Source: JANXSF01 sp031394025 (GTDB lineage Bacteria > Acidobacteriota > Terriglobia > Bryobacterales > Bryobacteraceae). From it: 17,704 nt of DNA. A program made the position numbers and the translations under genes. Under the pieces are notes generated by a model. It saw only the letters and a list, made by a program, of their open reading frames with translations. It was not told where the DNA came from and ran no database searches. The stretch spans positions 1-17,704 of the forward strand of contig JANMWO010000304.1 of NCBI GenBank assembly GCA_031394025.1, written 5' to 3'. The first letter of the stretch is position 1. Every line of letters starts with the position of its first letter. This document shows positions 8,114-14,459 of this stretch, one piece after another.

Positions 8114-8578
8114 GAACAAGCACCGTTCGTGGAAGCTCTAGGCTGGGTCTTTGAGCACTCGCCGTGGGTTGTGGAACGGGTATGGATTTCGAAACCGTTT
8201 TCGAATAGCAAGGAATTGCACGGGGCCATGGTTGCGGTGGTGGATGGTGCTTCCAACATGGAGCAGTTAGCGCTTATACGCGCCCACCCAGACCTGGGGA
8301 CAAAAGCGAAAATGAGCAATGCTTCAGTGGGGGAGCAAACTGGTGTGGGGCTGGATCAACTGAGTGCCGGTGAGTTTGAAGCATTGCATGGTTTGACTTC
8401 AGCGTATCGGGAAAAGTTTGGATTCCCATTTATTTATGCAGTGAAGGGTGCTTCAAAGCAACAGATCCTGCGTGCTCTGGAAGTGCGATTGTTGAATGAG
8501 AAAGAAGTAGAGCGGACCATGGCATTGCAGCAGATTGCGCAAATTGCCTGGTTCCGATTGTCCGGGGAGATTTTATGA
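8087..8578 (+). CDS. uraD: OHCU decarboxylase (2-oxo-4-hydroxy-4-carboxy-5-ureidoimidazoline decarboxylase)
   Basis: This 163-residue cofactor-free enzyme decarboxylates OHCU stereospecifically to (S)-allantoin, the third step after urate oxidation. The catalytic His67 is in LIRAHPDLG, and the C-terminal half has the family signature LTSAYREKFGFPFIYAVKG. The length fits stand-alone UraD proteins. The ATG at 8087 is chosen because GAGGAAG (8076-8082) is well placed; the ATG at 8111 has no ribosome site. It overlaps guaD and the uricase gene by four bases each. In Bacillus subtilis the same domain is fused to the N-terminus of uricase (PucL); here the two are separate genes in the same order. 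The start codon sits inside a strong hairpin. Confidence 0.93.
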   Translation: MTLSELNVMEQAPFVEALGWVFEHSPWVVERVWISKPFSNSKELHGAMVAVVDGASNMEQLALIRAHPDLGTKAKMSNASVGEQTGVGLDQLSAGEFEALHGLTSAYREKFGFPFIYAVKGASKQQILRALEVRLLNEKEVERTMALQQIAQIAWFRLSGEIL

Positions 8579-9438
8579 ACACATTTGCCAGCGGCGTGAA
8601 ACATAGTTATTACGGTAAGGGTGATGTTGTTGTGTACCGTTTGAATCGCGATGGAAAAACCCCGGCGGGACAAAATCCGGTGTTTGGTGCAAATGTCCTG
8701 ATGCTGATTTATGGAGACGCATTTCTTCCCACTTACATAACGGGAGACAATACGGGCCTGATTGCCACTGATTCGATGAAGAACTTTATTCAACGGGAGA
8801 CGATGAATTTCAATGGTTACGACTTGGAATCTTTCGGTAGATTCCTGGCTGAGAAGTTTATGCGTAAGTATCCGCAGGCGGCAGGAATTCAAATATCCAT
8901 CGACGAAGTTCCTTATGACGGAATTGTTGATGGCAGTATTGCGTTCACGCCGAAAGGTCCGGAACGAGCGAGCTCGCAGATTGAGATTGGACGCAACGGA
9001 GCTGACCTTAAGCTGATTGAACTTACTTCTGGAATTCAAGGCTTCCGCTTGCTGCGCTTGGGTGGCAGCGCGTTTCATGGCTTTGTTCGCGATGAATACA
9101 CCACATTGCCGGACATCACTAATCGGCCATTGCATATGTGGCTGGACTTGGAGTGGACCTACGGAACGCCTGCGGCTGGATACAGCGAAGGTGCAATCAC
9201 AGCGATGGTGCGTCGTATGGTGCATGAGGTGTTCCATGGGTTTGAATCGGGCAGTATTCAGCAGGTGATTCATCAATTGGGAACGAAGATGCTGGCTGAT
9301 ATTCCTGCAATAGAACAGATTCATTTGGAGGCGAACAACCGCACCTGGGATACGGTAGCTGAGCAAGGTGATGTGTTAGGAGTGTTCACCGATCCGCGAC
9401 CGCCTTACGGATGCTTGGGACTTACAATGAAACGCTAG
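8575..9438 (+). CDS. Urate oxidase (uricase), Bacillus-like
   Basis: This 287-residue cofactor-independent uricase oxidises urate with O2 to 5-hydroxyisourate and H2O2. Two tandem T-fold domains are expected. Active-site landmarks are Lys15 in YYGKGDV, Thr65 in IATDSMKNF, GFVRDEYTTLP near 169-179 with Arg184 following, Ile228-Gln229 in GSIQQ, and Asn254-Asn255-Arg256 in EANNRTWDT. The Lys and Thr of the catalytic triad are present, but the position I align with the catalytic His of the Aspergillus enzyme (His256) appears to be Arg. The GDN, SMKNF and RTWD segments and the RPPYG near the C-terminus resemble the uricase half of B. subtilis PucL. ATGA overlap with uraD, preceded by GGGGAG. The 5-hydroxyisourate hydrolase gene follows. 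Confidence 0.92.
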   Translation: MNTFASGVKHSYYGKGDVVVYRLNRDGKTPAGQNPVFGANVLMLIYGDAFLPTYITGDNTGLIATDSMKNFIQRETMNFNGYDLESFGRFLAEKFMRKYPQAAGIQISIDEVPYDGIVDGSIAFTPKGPERASSQIEIGRNGADLKLIELTSGIQGFRLLRLGGSAFHGFVRDEYTTLPDITNRPLHMWLDLEWTYGTPAAGYSEGAITAMVRRMVHEVFHGFESGSIQQVIHQLGTKMLADIPAIEQIHLEANNRTWDTVAEQGDVLGVFTDPRPPYGCLGLTMKR

Positions 9439-9458
9439 CTGCTGTTCATAATAAATTT

Positions 9459-9800
9459 ATGGGCCAACTTTCCACACACGTTCTGGATCTATCCACGGGT
9501 CGCCCGGCGGCGGACTTGCGCATTGATCTTCATTACGAAGGTCAACTAGTGAAGACGGTTATCACCAATGCGGACGGTCGCACGGATGCACCGCTAGTTA
9601 CTGGAGATGATTTTAAGAAAGGGATTTATGAGTTGATTTTTCATGTTGCGGAATACTTCAAGGCACAAGCTATTGCAACACCGGAGCCACCCTTTTTAGG
9701 TGAGGTGGTGATCCGATTTGGGGTGGCCGATATCACCAGCAAGTATCATGTTCCGCTGCTGGTTTCGCCATACGGCTACAGCACCTATCGGGGATCGTAA
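9459..9800 (+). CDS. uraH: 5-hydroxyisourate hydrolase (transthyretin-like)
   Basis: This 113-residue tetrameric transthyretin-fold enzyme hydrolyses the unstable uricase product 5-hydroxyisourate to OHCU. The catalytic set is complete: His7 in LSTHVLD, Arg41 in ADGRTDAPL, His97 in KYHVPLL, and the defining C-terminal tetrapeptide YRGS (110-113). The start chosen is ATG 9459 because MGQLSTHVLD is the usual N-terminus of bacterial UraH. An in-frame ATG at 9411 would add 16 residues and overlap the uricase gene by 28 bases; neither start has a strong ribosome site. There is no signal peptide or peroxisomal-type extension. The allantoate amidohydrolase gene starts two bases after the stop. Confidence 0.94.
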   Translation: MGQLSTHVLDLSTGRPAADLRIDLHYEGQLVKTVITNADGRTDAPLVTGDDFKKGIYELIFHVAEYFKAQAIATPEPPFLGEVVIRFGVADITSKYHVPLLVSPYGYSTYRGS

Positions 9801-9802
9801 AC

Positions 9803-11014
9803 ATGACGGCAATGGAAAAATGTCGCTACTTGGCCGGATTCAGTGAGGAGCCTGGCGTGATTACGCGAACGTTCTTATCGGCACCTATGCATGGTGTTCA
9901 TCGGACGTTAAGGGAATGGATGGAGCCGTTGGGGATGCGGGTTTGGGTGGATGATGCGGGTAATTTGCACGGTCATTATCCGGGGATTGACGAAGATGCG
10001 CCGCGCCTGTTGATCGGCTCTCATGTGGATACAGTGCCCATTGCCGGTGCGTTTGATGGTGTGTTGGGTGTGGTCCTGGGTATTCAGTTGATAGAGGCGT
10101 TGATTGGCCACAAGATGACTTTCGGCATAGAAGTGGTGGCATTTTCTGAAGAAGAAGGTGTTCGCTTTGGAGTACCGTTTCTTGGTAGTCGCGCCCTGGT
10201 GGGAACGCTAACTGCAGAGCTTCTCGCCACAGAGGATAAGCAGGGGATCACAGTGGCGCAGGCAATTCGCGATTTCGGTTTGCAGCCGGAAAATATTTGT
10301 CGGGCAGTAGTGCATTCGGATAAAGTGCTGGGGTACCTGGAGTTTCACATTGAACAGGGACCGATCCTTGAAAGCAGGAATTTGGGACTAGGGTTAGTCA
10401 CCGCGATTGTTGGTCAAAGCCGTTATGAAGTAACCTTTCGGGGACAAGCAAACCATGCTGGAACAACACCAATGAACCTGCGTCGCGATGCGTTGGCGGC
10501 AGCGGCGGAATGGATCGTCAAAGTAGAGGAAGTCGCCAAAGGGCAACTCGATTTGGTGGCAACCATTGGACGTCTGGAAGTGCTGCCAGGGGCGGGCAAC
10601 GTGATTGCAGGCGAGGTGCGAGCCAGCTTGGACGTCCGCCATCCAGATGACTCTATGCGCTTGCATATGGCAGAAGTATTTTTGGAAGCGGCACAAGGCA
10701 TTGGCAAGAATCGTAACATTGGCGTGGATTTTGTAACGTTAGTGGATGCTCACTCGGTGGCCTGCGATACTGATTTGAGAAATGCCCTGAAGCGCGCTCT
10801 GACAACGTCTGGCTATGAAGTTCATGCTATGACAAGCGGCGCTGGGCACGACGCCATGGTGATGGAACAGAGTGTTTCTGTGGCAATGCTGTTCTTGCGA
10901 TCACCCGGTGGGATCAGCCATCATCCTAACGAAACAGTGCTGGAAGAAGACGTGCATGCGGCAGTGCAAGTGGGACTGGCCTTTTTGGAACAGTTGGAGA
11001 TGAGTCATGGCTGA
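9803..11014 (+). CDS. allC: Allantoate amidohydrolase (M20 family)
   Basis: This 403-residue M20/M28-type binuclear metal hydrolase converts allantoate to (S)-ureidoglycine, ammonia and CO2. Metal ligands and catalytic residues appear in order: His74 in GSHVDTVP, Asp85 in GAFDGVLGV, Glu116-Glu117 in SEEEGVRF, His182 in EFHIEQGP and His373 in GGISHHPNE. The dimerisation domain contains QANHAGTTPM (His218) and SGAGHDAM (His349), the arrangement typical of AllC and related N-carbamoyl-amino-acid hydrolases. Position next to allB and allE selects the allantoate role over beta-ureidopropionase or hydantoin roles. It starts two bases after uraH and overlaps allB by eight bases. A divergent paralogue lies three genes downstream. 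Confidence 0.9.
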   Translation: MTAMEKCRYLAGFSEEPGVITRTFLSAPMHGVHRTLREWMEPLGMRVWVDDAGNLHGHYPGIDEDAPRLLIGSHVDTVPIAGAFDGVLGVVLGIQLIEALIGHKMTFGIEVVAFSEEEGVRFGVPFLGSRALVGTLTAELLATEDKQGITVAQAIRDFGLQPENICRAVVHSDKVLGYLEFHIEQGPILESRNLGLGLVTAIVGQSRYEVTFRGQANHAGTTPMNLRRDALAAAAEWIVKVEEVAKGQLDLVATIGRLEVLPGAGNVIAGEVRASLDVRHPDDSMRLHMAEVFLEAAQGIGKNRNIGVDFVTLVDAHSVACDTDLRNALKRALTTSGYEVHAMTSGAGHDAMVMEQSVSVAMLFLRSPGGISHHPNETVLEEDVHAAVQVGLAFLEQLEMSHG

Positions 11015-12353
11015 TGTTGTGATTCGTGGTGGATTGGTTGTGAGCGCCACTGGCGCACGCATTACGGATGTGGCAGTGGAAGACGGTCGATTCTGCGCCG
11101 TGGGTCCGGAACTGCCTGGGGCAGAGCTTGAGATTAATGCTCATGGCCTTGCCGTACTCCCTGGATTGATCGACGTGCATTTGCATTTCAACGAACCAGG
11201 GCGAACTCATTGGGAAGGTATATCGACGGGTAGCAGTGCGCTTGCCGCAGGCGGCGGTACTTTGTTTTTCGACATGCCATTGAATTCGACGCCCTGCACT
11301 TTAGACGGTGCTAGCTTTGAGCTGAAGCATCAGGCCATGGATAAATCTTCGGTTACGGATTTTGCTTTGTGGGGCGGGTTGACGCCGAATAATCTGGAAT
11401 CACTGGACGAACTGGCGGAGTGCGGCGTGATCGGCTTCAAAGCCTTTATGTGTGATTCTGGTCTGCCTGAATTTGCGCGGGCTGATGATCTGACTTTGCA
11501 TCAAGGCATGCGTGTGGCAGCACGCTGGGGCCTGCCTGTAGCGGTTCATGCGGAAAGCGAAGAGATGACCAAAGCGTTGACAGCGCGCATCCGTTCCAGC
11601 GGTGGAAAAGGGGTGCGAGACTATCTTGAATCCCGACCCGTTCTGGCGGAACTGGAAGCAATCGAGCGGGCTGCGTTAATCGCCAAAGAGACCGGGGCGC
11701 GCCTGCATATTGTCCATGTAAGTTCCGGACGTGGGGTGGCACTGGCTGTGCAACTGCGGGCATCGGGCGTCGATCTGACAATTGAAACGTGTCCGCACTA
11801 TCTGTTTTTTACGGAACAGGATTTGGAAGAAATTGGTGCAGCGGCAAAGTGTTCACCACCATTGCGATCCGCAGAAGAGCGCGAAGCTTTGTGGGATGCC
11901 GTGTTAGGCGATGGGGTGGATATCATTGCGTCAGACCATTCCCCTGCTCCACCAAAACTGAAGACCGATGCCGATTTCTTTAAGCTGTGGGGCGGCATCG
12001 CTGGCGTGCAATCCACGTTAGGGGTGCTGCTGGAAGGCAGTCATCGACGCAGGCTTTCGCTATCGAGGATCACTCAATTGACGGCAGCGGCACCGGCACG
12101 GCGATTTCACATTTTGAATAAAGGTGCCATTGAAATTGGCTTGGATGCAGATTGTACACTGGTGGAACTGGATACACCGTATACGGTTTCAGCGGATGAA
12201 CTGTTGTATCGTCACAAATCAAGCCCCTACCTGGGCAAGCAGTTGCGCGGCATTGTGCGAAGAACACTTTTGAGGGGCAGAACAATTTATAGGGACGGCC
12301 TGATTCAGGCAAGCCGAATGGGACAATTGGTTCGTCCAGCGGGAGGAGAATAA
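11007..12353 (+). CDS. allB: Allantoinase
   Basis: This 448-residue amidohydrolase-superfamily enzyme opens the hydantoin ring of (S)-allantoin to give allantoate. The binuclear metal site is complete: His58 and His60 in DVHLHFNEPGR, the carboxylated Lys145 in GFKAFMCDSG, His181 in VAVHAESEEM, His237 in HIVHVSSG and Asp310 in IIASDHSPAP. The FNEPGRTHWEG stretch after HxH and KAFMCDSG are typical of allantoinases rather than dihydroorotases or dihydropyrimidinases. Length matches the family. Its start overlaps the end of allC by eight bases. Its last codons supply GGGAGGAG, the ribosome site for the next gene. It acts one step before AllC, so the two genes are swapped relative to reaction order. 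Confidence 0.94.
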   Translation: MADVVIRGGLVVSATGARITDVAVEDGRFCAVGPELPGAELEINAHGLAVLPGLIDVHLHFNEPGRTHWEGISTGSSALAAGGGTLFFDMPLNSTPCTLDGASFELKHQAMDKSSVTDFALWGGLTPNNLESLDELAECGVIGFKAFMCDSGLPEFARADDLTLHQGMRVAARWGLPVAVHAESEEMTKALTARIRSSGGKGVRDYLESRPVLAELEAIERAALIAKETGARLHIVHVSSGRGVALAVQLRASGVDLTIETCPHYLFFTEQDLEEIGAAAKCSPPLRSAEEREALWDAVLGDGVDIIASDHSPAPPKLKTDADFFKLWGGIAGVQSTLGVLLEGSHRRRLSLSRITQLTAAAPARRFHILNKGAIEIGLDADCTLVELDTPYTVSADELLYRHKSSPYLGKQLRGIVRRTLLRGRTIYRDGLIQASRMGQLVRPAGGE

Positions 12354-12356
12354 TTT

Positions 12357-13094
12357 GTGCAAAGACTAGGACACACGCGCAGTGCTTGGCAAGGGGATCA
12401 TGCGCTGTTGACTCCCGATACGTTTGTGAGAGCATCGCTGCCGGGCATGAAGAAGGCAACGGCGATTGTGCACGCTGCCCCGGCCATGGGTGCGGCGTTC
12501 AGCGAATATACCGTTGAATTTGAAGCTGGTGGAATGTTGGGGCCAGCCATGGCAAACCAGTTCCTTTATGTGATCGACGGGGTCGTTGAAATAACGATTG
12601 GCACTAAGAAACATTCTCTGGTGCGCGGCGGTTATGCATTTCTCCCTTTGGGTGAAAAGCACAGCGTGAAATCGGCAGGCATCAGCCGTGTGGTTGTGAT
12701 TGAAAAAGCGTACGAATCGTTGCGTGGCGTGGCCCATCCGAAGGCTTTTGTAGGACAGGAAAGCTTAGTAACTGGGCAAGCGCTTCTGGGCGATGAAGCA
12801 TTACAAGTTCGCTGTTTAGTACCCGCTGATTTTGCATTCGACTTTGCCGTAAACACCATGACCTTCAACCCTGGGGCCACTTTGCCCATGGTGGAGATCC
12901 ACGTAATGGAACATGGCCTATTGATGTTGGAGGGCTGCGGAATCTACCGATTGGGTGAATGTTGGTATCCAGTAACCGCTGGAGATTTCATCTGGATGGG
13001 GCCTTACTGCCCGCAATGGTTCGGGGCTTTGGGCAAGACGCCTGCGAAGTATCTGATTTACAAAGATTGGAATCGACATCCGTTATGCAAGTGA
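12357..13094 (+). CDS. allE: (S)-ureidoglycine aminohydrolase, bicupin
   Basis: This 245-residue two-cupin protein hydrolyses unstable (S)-ureidoglycine to (S)-ureidoglycolate and ammonia, keeping stereochemistry for the last step. The N-terminal cupin carries YVIDGVVEITIG (71-82). The C-terminal cupin holds the manganese site: Glu180, His182 and His186 in VEIHVMEHG, Gln220 in CPQWFG, with Tyr232 and Lys236 as substrate contacts in KYLIYKDWNR. The spacing of these six residues matches that I recall for the plant enzyme. The start is GTG at 12357, supported by a strong GGAGGAG a few bases upstream. It lies three bases after allB and overlaps the next gene by ten bases. Formerly called YlbA-type or glyoxylate-induced protein. 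Confidence 0.93.
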   Translation: MQRLGHTRSAWQGDHALLTPDTFVRASLPGMKKATAIVHAAPAMGAAFSEYTVEFEAGGMLGPAMANQFLYVIDGVVEITIGTKKHSLVRGGYAFLPLGEKHSVKSAGISRVVVIEKAYESLRGVAHPKAFVGQESLVTGQALLGDEALQVRCLVPADFAFDFAVNTMTFNPGATLPMVEIHVMEHGLLMLEGCGIYRLGECWYPVTAGDFIWMGPYCPQWFGALGKTPAKYLIYKDWNRHPLCK

Positions 13095-14311
13095 ATCGAA
13101 ATCGGATTATGGATCAGTTGGATCGGCTGGCAAGCTTATCTGACGTTCCAGCACCAGCCGTTACTCGAGTTGTATTTTCCCCTGTGGATCTTGCAGCGCG
13201 GGCCTATATTAAAGGGCTGTGCGATGGGTTCACTGTGCGGGAAGATGCGGTGGGCAATACGTTCATCCGCTGGGTAGGTGCGGAACCGGAGCTTGCTGCA
13301 GTTGGGACAGGATCCCATATCGACGCCATTCCACACTCCGGTCGTTACGACGGAACGGTGGGAGTTCTTGGTGGCTTGGAAGCGATGCAGGCTCTGCGCG
13401 AAAGTGGATTTCAGCCACGACGTTCCATTGAGTTACTCATGTTCACTTCTGAAGAGCCGACGCGTTTCGGCATTGGCTGCTTAGGAAGCCGTTTGCTATG
13501 CGGCAGTCTCAGCGCCAGTGCTGGGGATCGGCTGAAAGACAGCACAGGCGCAACGTTGAATGAAGTCAGAACAGCCGCAGGCTTCACCGGATCGTTGGAA
13601 CAAGTGCAGTTGCAGCCTGGTTACTATCACGCCTTTGCCGAGCTGCACATTGAACAAGGGCCGCTGCTGGAGCAACGCGGCGTACCGCTAGGCGTGGTTA
13701 CAGCGATCGCCGCACCGGCCAGCTTGCGGATCACGATTGATGGTGAAGGTGGACATGCAGGCGCAGTGCTGATGCCGGGTCGTCGTGATGCCTTTCTGGG
13801 TGCGGCGGAGATTGCGTTGGCGCTGGAACGGGCGGCCAAGTCCAGTGGAGCGGTGGATACGGTGGCTACCACTGGCATTTGCAATATTTTCCCAGGGGCA
13901 GTGAACAGCATTCCCAGTCGAGTGGAAATGACTGTGGATGCCCGCGACATTGACCTTACGCGTCGCGATGTTATGTTAGCCGCACTGAGCACTGCTTGTG
14001 ACAAGGTAGCGGCGGCACGAGGTCTGCAAATTCAGATTGAGGTTGTGAATGCCGACGCCCCTGCGCATTGCGATCCGCTAGTGGTGGATGTGCTTGCGGA
14101 AAGCTGCGGCACCTGGAAATTTGATCGCATGGTGAGCCGCGCCTATCACGATTCGTTATTCCTATCGCGAATCGCGCCTACTGCTATGTTGTTCATCCCC
14201 TGCCGCGGTGGCGTCAGTCACAGGCCCGATGAATATGCCTCGCCCGAAGATATTGCACGGGGGATAGATGTATTGGCTCGCGCACTGGCCAAGCTTGCAG
14301 AAGTTGTGTGA
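13085..14311 (+). CDS. Ureidoglycolate amidohydrolase (M20 family, plant UAH-like)
   Basis: This second M20 amidohydrolase, 408 residues, most likely hydrolyses (S)-ureidoglycolate to glyoxylate, two ammonia and CO2. Metal and catalytic residues are His78 in GSHIDAIP, Asp89 in RYDGTVGV, Glu123-Glu124 in SEEPTRFG, His188 in LHIEQGP and His379 in GGVSHRPDE. It differs from the AllC upstream at specificity sites: GGHAGAVLMP replaces QANHAGTTPM and RAYHDSLFL replaces SGAGHDAM. SEEPTRFGI followed by CLGSRLL, and RAYHDS, are features I associate with plant UAH. The ATG at 13085 overlaps allE by ten bases; the frame is open further up to 12959, but that part only shadows allE. It completes the pathway and is the last gene of the operon. 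A second allantoate hydrolase is the main alternative. Confidence 0.82.
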   Translation: MQVNRNRIMDQLDRLASLSDVPAPAVTRVVFSPVDLAARAYIKGLCDGFTVREDAVGNTFIRWVGAEPELAAVGTGSHIDAIPHSGRYDGTVGVLGGLEAMQALRESGFQPRRSIELLMFTSEEPTRFGIGCLGSRLLCGSLSASAGDRLKDSTGATLNEVRTAAGFTGSLEQVQLQPGYYHAFAELHIEQGPLLEQRGVPLGVVTAIAAPASLRITIDGEGGHAGAVLMPGRRDAFLGAAEIALALERAAKSSGAVDTVATTGICNIFPGAVNSIPSRVEMTVDARDIDLTRRDVMLAALSTACDKVAAARGLQIQIEVVNADAPAHCDPLVVDVLAESCGTWKFDRMVSRAYHDSLFLSRIAPTAMLFIPCRGGVSHRPDEYASPEDIARGIDVLARALAKLAEVV

Positions 14312-14323
14312 AGGTCGCTGGAA

Positions 14324-14409
14324 GGGGACACGCTGGGCTGGCCACTCGCTGATGGCAATTGTGCAGTTTGGGGAGAAATCGCTTGCTTGGGCCAGACCAG
14401 CATGTCCCC
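14324..14409. repeat. Long imperfect inverted repeat in a convergent gap
   Basis: The 148 bases between the purine operon and the convergent gene on the minus strand contain no gene. Within them, 14324-14343 (starting GGGGACACGCTGG) pairs with 14390-14409 (ending CCAGCATGTCCCC): 18 of 20 positions match, with a 46-base interior. No T-run directly follows on the plus strand, though a short one occurs at 14457-14461. It could be a rho-independent-like or processing hairpin shared by both convergent transcripts, or a small MITE- or REP-like element with terminal inverted repeats; I see no target-site duplication. The structure is seen directly; the function is open. Confidence 0.6.
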
Positions 14410-14459
14410 CATTTGGCTCCGTTTGACTTGGCGTATCCAGCCAATCGACTTTCATGTTT

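Noticed and set aside
8434..9366. A 310-codon open frame on the minus strand opposite the uricase and uraD genes
   Set aside because: It lies wholly antisense to two genes with complete family signatures, and its translation is rich in His/Arg/Gln with no recognisable motif.
12959..13084. A 42-codon upstream extension of the UAH-like gene
   Set aside because: These codons overlap the conserved C-terminal cupin of allE in another frame; the ATG at 13085 gives the normal family length and a typical short overlap.
14162..14455. Minus-strand frames across the convergent gap after the purine operon
   Set aside because: They cross the inverted repeat and the end of the UAH-like gene, with no ribosome site or recognisable domain.
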